A DNA stretch of 64,000 nucleotides from Bog-473 sp963824195 (GTDB lineage: Bacteria > Actinomycetota > Acidimicrobiia > Acidimicrobiales > RAAP-2), in contig CAWGOJ010000008.1 in assembly GCA_963824195.1 (NCBI GenBank), positions 248,001 to 312,000 of the forward strand, in the 5' to 3' direction. The stretch's first letter is position 1; every line of letters starts with the position of its first letter. The notes beneath the pieces are model-generated. The model did no database searches and had not been told where the DNA came from. It worked only from the letters and a program-made list of their open reading frames with translations. The position numbers were made by a program, and so were the translations under genes. Below are positions 16,160 through 24,223 of the stretch, piece after piece.

Positions 16160-17707
16160 GTGACAGACGTGACGCCAGGCAAGCTGGTTACAAGGGGAAC
16201 GTACCAGCACAGCCTCCTCGGGATCGTCGTCACCCTGGCCGGGCTGGCGGCGCTCCTCGGACTGCTGCTGCCGTTCCGCGCGCACCTGAGCATCGCGATA
16301 CCGGCGCTGGTACTGGTGGTGCCCGCGGTCGTGGGCACGGTGATAAGCGGCTTCCCGGCCGGGGCCGTGGGCGCGGTGGCGGGTTTCCTCGTCTACGACT
16401 GGTTCTTCCTCCCCCCGTACAACACCCTGACCGTGCGCTCGCCCCAGAACTGGATCGCGCTCGCCGTCTACTCGATTGTCGTGCTGATCGTGGCCCAGGT
16501 GGTCGCCAAGCTGCGGAGCGCACGGGAGGAGGCGCTGCGGCGGACCGAGGAGTCGGAACGGTTGTTCGAACTGTCGAAGGCCCTCATCGGCGATCTCACG
16601 CTCTCGCAGCTTCTTACGCACATCGTGGGCACCGTGCAGAGCGTCTTCACGCCGCGCTGGACGGCGCTGGTGCTGCCGGACGGCGGCCACGAGACACCGG
16701 GGTCGGGTGAGGCGTTGCGGGTGGCCGGCACCGCAGGGCAGCCCCTGACCGACGATGACGTGGCTTCCGTGACCTCGGGTGGCGGCAAGGCCCGCTCCCT
16801 CGGCCTGGTCGACGACACCGGGCCGCGCCGGGTGTCGGTGGCGCTCGTGGTGAGCCACCGGCCCGTCGGCATGCTCGTGCTCCAGGACGTGCAGCTGGCC
16901 GAGCGGGAGCGGAGCCTGCTCGGCACCTTCGCCAACCAGGCGGCGCTCGCCGTCGACCGGGCGCAGCTGCGGGAGCAGGCACTGCGGGCGCGCCTGCTCG
17001 AGGAGATCGACCGGTGGCGCCGCGCCCTCATGGGAGCGGCCTCGCACGACCTGCGGACACCGCTCGCCTCCATAAAGACGGCCGTGTCGAGCCTGCGCCA
17101 GGCCGACGCCCGCCTCGGTCCGGATGACCGTGCCGAGCTCCTGGAGCTCATTGAGCTGCAGTCGGACCGCCTGGCGCGCCTGCTGACCAACCTCCTCGAC
17201 ATGACCCGCATTGAGGCAGGCGCGCTCGAGCTGCGACCGACCGTCGTCGCCTTCGACGAGCTGGTCGCCGAAGCCATGGCGTCGCTCGGCGGCATCATGG
17301 CGCCCGGCCGCATCGCGGTCGACGCACCGCCGGACCTGCCACTCCTTCATCTCGATCACGTGCTCATGAGCCAGGTCCTGGCGAACGTGCTCGAGAACGC
17401 CGAGCGGCTGTCCCCCGACGACAGCGTCATCCGTGTCGCGGCGCGGACTGCACCGGGGAGCGCGGCCACGCGGGTCGAGATCTCGGTGACCGACGACGGT
17501 CCCGGCATCGGGCGTGAGGAGCGGGAACGGGTCTTCGAGATGTTCAGCCAGAACGGCGGTGGGGGAAGGGCCGGCCTCGGCCTGGCCATCGCCAAGGCCT
17601 TCGTCGAGGCCCACGGCGGCCTCATCTGGATCGACCCCGACGTCGCCCGTGGTGCCCGCGTCGTCTTCACCGTCCCGTGCGAGACGCTCGTCACGGTGCC
17701 GGTCTGA
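16160..17707 (+). CDS. kdpD: KdpD C-terminal half: membrane histidine kinase
   Basis: 515 residues. Four membrane spans (DUF4118 type, ~20-115, including LVYDWFFLPPYNTLTV), a GAF-like domain, HisKA with the phospho-acceptor SHDLRTPLAS (His296), and HATPase with NVLENAERLSP, DDGPGIG and GLGLAIAKAF. GTG 16160 has GAAGGA nine bases upstream. It phosphorylates KdpE, whose gene follows after 9 bp. The N-box reads NVLENAER rather than the more usual NLLENAAK. Only 68 bp separate it from the divergent sensor gene, so both are probably controlled together. Confidence 0.93.
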   Translation: MTDVTPGKLVTRGTYQHSLLGIVVTLAGLAALLGLLLPFRAHLSIAIPALVLVVPAVVGTVISGFPAGAVGAVAGFLVYDWFFLPPYNTLTVRSPQNWIALAVYSIVVLIVAQVVAKLRSAREEALRRTEESERLFELSKALIGDLTLSQLLTHIVGTVQSVFTPRWTALVLPDGGHETPGSGEALRVAGTAGQPLTDDDVASVTSGGGKARSLGLVDDTGPRRVSVALVVSHRPVGMLVLQDVQLAERERSLLGTFANQAALAVDRAQLREQALRARLLEEIDRWRRALMGAASHDLRTPLASIKTAVSSLRQADARLGPDDRAELLELIELQSDRLARLLTNLLDMTRIEAGALELRPTVVAFDELVAEAMASLGGIMAPGRIAVDAPPDLPLLHLDHVLMSQVLANVLENAERLSPDDSVIRVAARTAPGSAATRVEISVTDDGPGIGREERERVFEMFSQNGGGGRAGLGLAIAKAFVEAHGGLIWIDPDVARGARVVFTVPCETLVTVPV

Positions 17708-17716
17708 GCGGCCGAC

Positions 17717-18427
17717 ATGCCCAAGGTTCTCGTCGTCGACGACGACCCGTCGTTGCTCAAGGCCCTCCGCATCGGCCTGACCGCCCGCGGGGACGAAGTG
17801 CTCACAGCACACTCGGGGACCGAGGCCGTCAACCAGGTCGCCCTGGCGCGGCCTGACCTCGTCATCCTCGACCTCGGCCTGCCCGACGTCGACGGCCTCG
17901 AGGTCTGCCGCCGCATCCGGGCGTTCTCCGACGTCCCCATCGTGGTGCTGTCCGCCTACGGCGACGAGCGTCGGAAGGTGGAGGCGCTCGACAGCGGGGC
18001 CGATGACTTCGTGACCAAGCCCTTCGGCATGGCCGAGCTCGAGGCCCGGCTCAGGGTCGCACTCCGCCACGCCGTGGCCCGGCAGGGTGACGGAGCCGAG
18101 CATCCCACGAACCTGCAGGTGGGCGACCTCGACATCGACCTGGTCCACCACATGGCGACGCTGTCGGGCTCGCAGCTGCAGCTCACGGCGAAGGAGTTCG
18201 AGCTCCTGGCCTACCTCGCCCGCCACGCCGGCAAGGTCTGCACCCACCACATGATCCTCAAAGACGTGTGGGGGCCCGGTTACGGCGCCGAGTCCAACTA
18301 CGTGCGGGTCTACACCCACCGGCTGCGCAAGAAGATGGGGGACGAGGAAGGGCGGCTCCTCAAGACCGTGCCCAGCATCGGTTACCAGCTGGTCCCCGGC
18401 GAACGCACCCCGGTACCGAACGAGTAG
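17717..18427 (+). CDS. kdpE: KdpE response regulator
   Basis: 236 residues, OmpR family. Receiver domain with acidic DDD near residue 8, phospho-acceptor Asp52 in VILDLGLPD and the KPF lysine; winged-helix domain with LTAKEFELLAYLARHAGKV and NYVRVYTHRLRKKM, close to known KdpE. It should activate the kdp operon reading in from the opposite strand. The last 46 bp overlap the convergent OB-fold gene. Confidence 0.95.
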   Translation: MPKVLVVDDDPSLLKALRIGLTARGDEVLTAHSGTEAVNQVALARPDLVILDLGLPDVDGLEVCRRIRAFSDVPIVVLSAYGDERRKVEALDSGADDFVTKPFGMAELEARLRVALRHAVARQGDGAEHPTNLQVGDLDIDLVHHMATLSGSQLQLTAKEFELLAYLARHAGKVCTHHMILKDVWGPGYGAESNYVRVYTHRLRKKMGDEEGRLLKTVPSIGYQLVPGERTPVPNE

Positions 18428-18681
18428 AGCGGGTTGCGCATCAGGAGCACGCCGCGCTCGAGGGTCGGCGTGCCCTCGGCGACCAGACGGCACCCGGCGG
18501 CGATCCCGGGTAGCGAGGCGCGGCCCATGAAGCGCAGGACGAGCGTCCCGGTCCCGTCGCCGAGCACGGCGTCGGTGCGGACCCAGGGGCGTTGATAGGA
18601 GACGACCGACTCGACCTCTCCGGCCACCACCACCCGCCGCCGCGGCACCAACGCCGCGATGACGGTGGTGCTGCCGCTCAC
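18382..18681 (-). CDS. OB-fold nucleic-acid-binding-like protein
   Basis: 99 residues. RRRVVVAGEVESVVSYQRPW, then AVLGDGTGTLVLRFMGR and GCRLVAEGTP are the five strands of an OB-fold of the tRNA-anticodon/RecG-wedge kind found as small stand-alone proteins in actinobacteria. The GTG start overlaps the kdpC stop as GTGA, so it is the last gene of the kdp operon and translationally coupled. Its link to potassium transport is not understood. Confidence 0.8.
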   Translation of the reverse strand: MSGSTTVIAALVPRRRVVVAGEVESVVSYQRPWVRTDAVLGDGTGTLVLRFMGRASLPGIAAGCRLVAEGTPTLERGVLLMRNPLYSFGTGVRSPGTSW

Positions 18682-19328
18682 TGCTTGAGCTTGGCCAGCG
18701 CCTCGTTCAGCTGCAGCACGTTGACGTACGGCGAGCCCAGGAAGCCCAGCTGCATGCCCTGAGTCTGCTGGCTGATCAGGCGCTGGAGGGTCGCGGCCGA
18801 CAGGCCGGTCGCGTTAGACACCATGGGGATCTCGGCCTGCGCGTCCTGAGGCGTGATGTCCGGGTCGATCCCGCTGCCCGAAGTGGTGACGAGGTCGGGT
18901 GTCGGGTTGACACCCCGTGCCTTCCAGTAGGCCACCAACGTCTGTGTGTTCTCCAGAAGTGTCTTGGAGCGGGGGCCGAGGTTGGTCGCCGAGGACTCGC
19001 CACTGTTCAGGACGCCGGGTTGGCCGGGGATGTTGTTGGCCGCGAGCGGGTTGTCCCCTCCGGCGGCGACCGGCTTCGCCGAGCCGGCGTAAGGGCCGAG
19101 GGCGTCGGGGCGGCCCTGGAACACGCAGCTGCCGAGAGGATGGCCCGGGCATTTGGCCTGGGACCAGTTCTGCCCGATGAGCGTCGAGCCGTTGGCCGTG
19201 ATGGAGCCGTCGGCTTGCTGTCGGAAGAGGACCTGGGCGACCCCGGTGCCCACGAAGGCGTAGACGAACCCGAAAAAGACGGTGAAGACCAGGATCGCGA
19301 TGATCGAGCGGCGGAGGTGGGTGATCAT
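18678..19328 (-). CDS. kdpC: Potassium-transporting ATPase KdpC subunit
   Basis: 216 residues: one N-terminal membrane span (LRRSIIAILVFTVFFGFVYA), then the periplasmic-type domain with GSTLIGQNW, FQGRPDALGPY, SGGxNL-like NLGPRS, and TTSGSGIDPDITP, all conserved in KdpC. It stabilises the KdpFABC complex and raises ATP affinity. ATG 19328 lies 13 bp after the kdpB stop. Confidence 0.95.
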   Translation of the reverse strand: MITHLRRSIIAILVFTVFFGFVYAFVGTGVAQVLFRQQADGSITANGSTLIGQNWSQAKCPGHPLGSCVFQGRPDALGPYAGSAKPVAAGGDNPLAANNIPGQPGVLNSGESSATNLGPRSKTLLENTQTLVAYWKARGVNPTPDLVTTSGSGIDPDITPQDAQAEIPMVSNATGLSAATLQRLISQQTQGMQLGFLGSPYVNVLQLNEALAKLKQ

Positions 19329-19341
19329 GTGGGACTCGCTA

Positions 19342-21405
19342 TCAATACGCGTGGAGGGCGACAAGGACGATGTCGATGAGCTTGATGAAGATGAACGGCA
19401 CGATGATCCCGCCCACGCCATAGATGAAGACGTTTCGGCGCAGGATCGACTCTGCGGACGCCGCCCTGAACTTCACTCCTCGCAGCGCGAGCGGGATGAG
19501 CGCCACGATGACGAGGGCGTTGAAGATGACGGCCGACAGCACCGCACTCTCGGGGCTGTGCAACTTCATGATGTTGAGGGGCGCCAGCTGCGGATAGGTG
19601 GCGATGAACAGCGCCGGGATGATGGCAAAGTACTTGGCCACGTCGTTGGCGATGGAGAACGTCGTGAGCGATCCACGGGTGATCAGGAGCTGCTTGCCGA
19701 TTTCGACGATGTCGATCAGCTTGGTTGGGTTGGAATCGAGGTCGACCATGTTGCCGGCCTCCTTGGCCGCGGTCGTCCCGGTGTTCATCGCCACGCCCAC
19801 GTCAGCCTGGGCCAGGGCTGGCGCGTCGTTCGTGCCGTCGCCGGTCATGGCGACGAGCTTCTCTCCCGCCTGCTCGTGCCGGATCAGCTCGAGCTTGGCC
19901 TCGGGGGTGGCCTCGGCCAAGAAGTCGTCGACGCCTGCCTCCTGCGCGATAGCCGCCGCGGTGAGGGGGTTGTCGCCGGTGATCATGACCGTCTTGATCC
20001 CCATCTGACGCATCTCGGCGAACTTCTCCCGGATCCCGGTCTTCACCACGTCCTTGAGCTCGATCACCCCGAGAATGACCGGACCGTCGGCGACGACCAG
20101 TGGAGTGGACCCGGCCCGGGCGATGCGATCGACGATCTCCTGAAGTCCGTCGGGCGGCGTGCCCCCCTGCTCGATCGCCCAGGTCCGCACCGAATCCGCC
20201 GCACCCTTGCGGATCTGCCGGCCCTCGACGTCGAGTCCCGACATCCGGGTGGTAGCCGAGAACGGGACGAACTCGTGCGCACCCAGCTCCCGCGCGCGGA
20301 TGCCGAAACGCTCCTTGGCCAGGACCACGATGGACCTGCCCTCGGGGGTCTCGTCGGCCAGCGAAGCGAGCTGGGCGACGTCGGCCACTTCCTCTTCGGT
20401 GTGCCCGTGCGCCGGGTAGAAGGCTGACGCCATGCGGTTGCCGAGCGTGATCGTCCCGGTCTTGTCGAGCAGCAGCGTCTGCACGTCGCCTGCCGCCTCA
20501 ACGGCGCGTCCGCTCATGGCGAGGACGTTCCGCTGCACGAGCCGGTCCATGCCGGCGATGCCGATGGCCGAGAGGAGCGCGCCGATGGTGGTCGGGATAA
20601 GGCACACGAGCAGGGACACCAGGATGACGACCGACACCGTCGCGCCCGAGTACTTCCCGAAGGCCTGGAGGGTCACCACGACGGGGATGAAGACGATGGT
20701 CAGCACGGCCAGGAGGATGGTGAGGGCGATCTCGTTCGGAGTCCTCTGCCGGTTGGCCCCCTCCACCAGGCTGATCATGCGGTCGAGGAAGGTCTGACCG
20801 CGCTCGGCAGTGATCCGCACCACGATGCGGTCGGAGAGCACGCGTGTGCCCCCCGTGACGGCAGAGCGATCACCTCCGGACTCACGGATGACGGGTGCCG
20901 ACTCCCCGGTAATGGCCGACTCGTCCACCGAGGCGATGCCCTCGACGATCTCGCCGTCCGAGGGGATGATGTCACCCGCCTCGCACACCACGAGGTCCCC
21001 CTTCGCCAGCTCCGCGGCGTGCACCCGCTCCTCCGAGCCGGCCGGAGTGAGGCGGCGCGCCTCGGTTTCGGCGCGCATCCGGCGCAGGGTGTCGGCCTGG
21101 GCCTTCCCTCGCCCTTCCGCCATCGCTTCGGCGAAGTTGGCGAACATCACGGTGAGGAACAGCCAGATCGTGATGGACCAATCGAACTTGCCAGGATGCG
21201 CGATCGACTCGATCAGCGTCACGACGGTGCCGACGAGCACCACGAACATGACGGGGTTCTTGATCTGCCACCGGGGGTCGAGCTTCTTGAAGGCGTCGAT
21301 CAGCGCCCGGCCCATGATCTGGCGGTCGAAGAGGCTCCGAGACCCTCCGACGCCGTGCGGCAGGTCGCCGGGCTGGGCCTGCGGTTGTGTGGTCAATGTG
21401 GTCAT
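19342..21405 (-). CDS. kdpB: Potassium-transporting P-type ATPase KdpB
   Basis: 687 residues, normal length. TGES actuator loop in AITGESAPV, phosphorylation site DKTGTIT (Asp314), TGDNPLTAAAIA and GDGTNDAPAL hinge motifs, and seven membrane spans. It hydrolyses ATP to drive K+ uptake through KdpA. The start overlaps the kdpA stop by one base (TGATG). Confidence 0.97.
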   Translation of the reverse strand: MTTLTTQPQAQPGDLPHGVGGSRSLFDRQIMGRALIDAFKKLDPRWQIKNPVMFVVLVGTVVTLIESIAHPGKFDWSITIWLFLTVMFANFAEAMAEGRGKAQADTLRRMRAETEARRLTPAGSEERVHAAELAKGDLVVCEAGDIIPSDGEIVEGIASVDESAITGESAPVIRESGGDRSAVTGGTRVLSDRIVVRITAERGQTFLDRMISLVEGANRQRTPNEIALTILLAVLTIVFIPVVVTLQAFGKYSGATVSVVILVSLLVCLIPTTIGALLSAIGIAGMDRLVQRNVLAMSGRAVEAAGDVQTLLLDKTGTITLGNRMASAFYPAHGHTEEEVADVAQLASLADETPEGRSIVVLAKERFGIRARELGAHEFVPFSATTRMSGLDVEGRQIRKGAADSVRTWAIEQGGTPPDGLQEIVDRIARAGSTPLVVADGPVILGVIELKDVVKTGIREKFAEMRQMGIKTVMITGDNPLTAAAIAQEAGVDDFLAEATPEAKLELIRHEQAGEKLVAMTGDGTNDAPALAQADVGVAMNTGTTAAKEAGNMVDLDSNPTKLIDIVEIGKQLLITRGSLTTFSIANDVAKYFAIIPALFIATYPQLAPLNIMKLHSPESAVLSAVIFNALVIVALIPLALRGVKFRAASAESILRRNVFIYGVGGIIVPFIFIKLIDIVLVALHAY

Positions 21406-23093
21406 CAGAAGAACTTTCCGTGGCTGAGCTGCTCGACGATGGGCCCGAGTGAGACGGCGGGGAAGAAGGTGAGGCCACCGATGATGAGGATGACACCGAT
21501 GGTCAGACCAACGAACATGCCGTTGTCGGTGCGGAAGGTCCCAAGCGACGAGGGCACGATGCCCTTGGCCGCCAAGCCCCCTCCGAGCGCGAGGGCCGGG
21601 ATCATCACGCCGAAGCGTCCGATGAGCATGTCAATCGAACCGACGACGTTGTAGAACGTCGTGTTCCCGGTGAGGCCGGCCATGGCCGACCCGTTGTTGT
21701 TGGCCTGTGACGTGAGGGCGTAGAGGATCTCGGTGAAGCCGTGTGGGCCGGCGTTGAGCGGTCCGGCCCGGCCGGCGTGGATGGACACCGCAATGGCCGT
21801 CAGGACAAGCACGATGATTGGCATCACCAGTGCCGCCAGCCCGGCGAGTTTCACCTCCCGGGACTGGATCTTCTTGCCCAAGTACTCAGGCGTTCGCCCG
21901 ATCATGAGCCCGCCGAGGAACACCGCGATGACGGCGTAGATGAGGATCGTGTACAACCCGCTCCCCGTGCCGCCCGGGGTCACCTCGCCCAGCATCATGC
22001 CGCTGAGCGGACCGAAGCCGCCGATCGGGTTGTACGAGTCCGTCGCACTGTCGACGGCACCGTCGGACGTCTGCGTCATCGACACGTTGAACAGCGCGCT
22101 CGTCGGAACACCGAAGCGGACTTCCTTGCCCTCGGTGTTGCCCACCGTGGAGTGCACGCCGGCGGTAACGACGGCCGGGTTGTTCTGGTGCTCGGCGTAG
22201 CTGGTGAAGCCCACCCAGGTCCCGAAGATCAGCACCATGGCGACCAGCAGCGCGACCCCGTGCCGGATGCTCCCCACCATCTTTCCGAACGTGTAGGTGA
22301 GCGCGAACGGGATGGAGAGGGTGAGCCAGATGTAGATGAAGTTGGTGATCCCCGTCGGGTTCTCGAGAGGATGCGCCAGGTCGACGTTGAAGAAGCCACC
22401 GCCGTTGGTCCCGATCTGCATGATCGTACCCATGAAGCCGGCCGGACCGCGGGGAATGGTCTGGGTGACGCCGTTCAGTGCGTCGTGGATCGTCACTGGG
22501 CCGGCGAGGGTCTGCACCGCACCCTCTCCCACCATGATGATCCCCGTCACGAACACGATCGGGAGCAGGATGTAGAGCATGCAGCGGGTGATGTCCACCC
22601 AGAAATTGCCGATGGTCGGAGAGTTTCGCCGGGCGAAACCCCGGGTCACGGCGATCGCCACGGCGATCCCGACGGCGGCGCTGATGAATTGCTGCACGGT
22701 GAGCACGCCGATCTGGGAGAAGTACGACATGGTCGTCTCGCCGCCGTAGTTCTGCCAGTTCGTGTTGGTCATGAACGACACGATCGTGTTGAAGCTGAGC
22801 GCCTGCGGCACCGCCCCGAAGTGCTGCGGGTTCAGGGGCAGCGACCCTTGGATCCTCAGCAGCAGATAGCCGAAGGCGACGAACACGCCGGAGAAGACGA
22901 CGGTCGAGCCGGCGTAACGCTGCCAGGACTGCTCTTTGTCGGGGCTGGTACCCAACAGCCGGTAGAAGGGTCGCTCCGCCCAGGCGAGGTAGTGGACGCG
23001 GCCGTCGAAGACAGCAGCCATGTACGAGCCCAGGTATCGCCAGGTGATCCCCAGTGCGACGATCAGAACGACGATGGTCCAGAAGAAGCCCAT
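21405..23093 (-). CDS. kdpA: Potassium-transporting ATPase KdpA (channel subunit)
   Basis: 562 residues with ten membrane spans and the four selectivity-filter-like loops, including TNTNWQNYGGE, IGTNGGGFFNVDLAHP and TSQANNNGSAMAGL. It binds K+ from outside and passes it to KdpB through an internal tunnel. Preceded by kdpF with 6 bp between. Confidence 0.97.
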   Translation of the reverse strand: MGFFWTIVVLIVALGITWRYLGSYMAAVFDGRVHYLAWAERPFYRLLGTSPDKEQSWQRYAGSTVVFSGVFVAFGYLLLRIQGSLPLNPQHFGAVPQALSFNTIVSFMTNTNWQNYGGETTMSYFSQIGVLTVQQFISAAVGIAVAIAVTRGFARRNSPTIGNFWVDITRCMLYILLPIVFVTGIIMVGEGAVQTLAGPVTIHDALNGVTQTIPRGPAGFMGTIMQIGTNGGGFFNVDLAHPLENPTGITNFIYIWLTLSIPFALTYTFGKMVGSIRHGVALLVAMVLIFGTWVGFTSYAEHQNNPAVVTAGVHSTVGNTEGKEVRFGVPTSALFNVSMTQTSDGAVDSATDSYNPIGGFGPLSGMMLGEVTPGGTGSGLYTILIYAVIAVFLGGLMIGRTPEYLGKKIQSREVKLAGLAALVMPIIVLVLTAIAVSIHAGRAGPLNAGPHGFTEILYALTSQANNNGSAMAGLTGNTTFYNVVGSIDMLIGRFGVMIPALALGGGLAAKGIVPSSLGTFRTDNGMFVGLTIGVILIIGGLTFFPAVSLGPIVEQLSHGKFF

Positions 23094-23099
23094 GTCAGA

Positions 23100-23189
23100 T
23101 CAGAACCACTCGGGCTTGAACATGGCGATCCCCAGGTAGATGAACACCACAATGGAGATGCCGAGGAGGAGTCCCTGGACCCAGGTCAT
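23100..23189 (-). CDS. kdpF: KdpF small stabilising peptide
   Basis: 29 residues, one membrane span: MTWVQGLLLGISIVVFIYLG then IAMFKPEWF. The ending (F)KPE(W/R)F is the usual KdpF tail and the gene lies directly before kdpA as in other genomes. Start ATG 23189 overlaps the stop of the upstream small gene as ATGA. Confidence 0.92.
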   Translation of the reverse strand: MTWVQGLLLGISIVVFIYLGIAMFKPEWF

Positions 23190-23269
23190 ACCCGCTCCAG
23201 GCACCAGATGAGGCCCATGAACACCGCGACAAAGGCCACGATGCCAAGTACTGCGAGAAAGTCAGCCAT
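23186..23269 (-). CDS. 27-residue membrane peptide, first gene of kdp operon
   Basis: MADFLAVLGIVAFVAVFMGL then IWCLERV. It is one membrane span with a short acidic head and a CLERV tail. It overlaps kdpF by 4 bp (ATGA), strong evidence of translation. Short peptides of this kind with an ERV/ERL-like tail occur ahead of kdpF in some actinobacteria; the function is unknown. The start codon lies in the perfect palindrome CCATGGGCCCATGG (23266-23279) and no ribosome-binding site is visible. Confidence 0.6.
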   Translation of the reverse strand: MADFLAVLGIVAFVAVFMGLIWCLERV

Positions 23270-23286
23270 GGGCCCATGGTGCCGGT

Positions 23287-23342
23287 GGGTTCGTGAACCC
23301 GATGTCAACGCGAGGAGAGCCTGCGTCAACAGAATGTCAATA
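23287..23342 (-). promoter_or_regulatory. kdp operon control region: TTGAC direct repeats and palindrome
   Basis: On the minus strand three TTGAC(A/G) units occur at 23340, 23329 and 23308 (first bases), 11 and 21 bp apart, so all face the same side of the helix. Direct repeats with ~11-bp spacing are typical for OmpR-family regulators, making this the likely KdpE site. Next to it lies the 14-bp palindrome GGGTTCGTGAACCC (23287-23300). A matching -10 is not obvious. Confidence 0.5.
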
Positions 23343-23403
23343 CCCGCCGGGGGCCGGCTGTGCCTAAGGTGAGCGAGGTCGCGGAGTGAAAGTGGGGTGG
23401 ACA

Positions 23404-24210
23404 ATGGCCCTGGACTTGAAGGGGTGCCGCACGCTGGTGACGGGGGGCTCGTCGGGTATCGGCGCAGGGCTGGCCGAGGCTCTGGCCGAGCGGGGTGCCG
23501 TCGTGGGCATCTGCGCCCGCCGGGGCGACCGGCTGGCCGAGGTGGTGGAGCGCTGCATGGCGCACTCCCCCGACAGCCGGATGTGGGTGGTCAACCTGGC
23601 CGACACCGACGCGGTGGACAAGTTGGCCGTCGACGTCATGGACGCCTTCGGCGGCGTCGACCTGCTGGTGAACAACGCCGGCATCCCCAAGCGCCGCCAC
23701 GTCACGGCGCTCGACATCGACACCATCACCGCCGTGATGCACGTCAACTACCTGTCGCCGATGCGCCTGACCATGGACCTGCTGCCCCAGATGCTGGCCC
23801 GGGGCTCGGGCACCATCGTGAACATCTCGTCGGTGGCCGCCACACTGAGCGCTCCGGGCGAGGCGGCGTACGACGCCTCGAAGGCGGCGCTGACCGCCTT
23901 CTCCGAGGCCATGGCGGTGGACCTCTGGGACAACGGGATCAAGGTCATGGTCGTGTACCCCGGCGTGATCGACACCGAGCTGTTCACGCTGCCCGACAAC
24001 GACGTGCCCGACCTGCCCGTGACGGCGGAGCCGGTCTCGGTGGCCGTCGACGCCATCCTGGCGGGGCTCGAGACGGGCGCCGCGCAGGTCTACGTGCCCG
24101 AGTGGTTCCACGGCATCGCCGCCTCCAAGGCTCAGGACGTCGGCAAGTTCCTCGAGGGCACGGCCGCCTACCTGCGCGACCAGAAGCAGAAGCAGGCGCA
24201 GAAGGCCTGA
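23404..24210 (+). CDS. Short-chain dehydrogenase/reductase
   Basis: 268 residues, classical SDR: cofactor loop TGGSSGIG, NNAG, catalytic Ser in NISSVAA and YDASK with the Tyr and Lys. ATG 23404 follows GGGGTGG; a GTG at 23386 would add six residues. It reduces or oxidises a carbonyl/hydroxyl with NAD(P). The basic Gln/Lys-rich tail (QKQKQAQKA) is unusual. Thirteen bases separate it from the serine hydrolase gene downstream. Confidence 0.92.
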   Translation: MALDLKGCRTLVTGGSSGIGAGLAEALAERGAVVGICARRGDRLAEVVERCMAHSPDSRMWVVNLADTDAVDKLAVDVMDAFGGVDLLVNNAGIPKRRHVTALDIDTITAVMHVNYLSPMRLTMDLLPQMLARGSGTIVNISSVAATLSAPGEAAYDASKAALTAFSEAMAVDLWDNGIKVMVVYPGVIDTELFTLPDNDVPDLPVTAEPVSVAVDAILAGLETGAAQVYVPEWFHGIAASKAQDVGKFLEGTAAYLRDQKQKQAQKA

Positions 24211-24223
24211 GAGGGAGGTGGGC

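Noticed and set aside
16088..18493. 801-codon open frame opposite the kinase and kdpE
   Set aside because: It mirrors the clear histidine kinase and response regulator; no domain or ribosome-binding site of its own.
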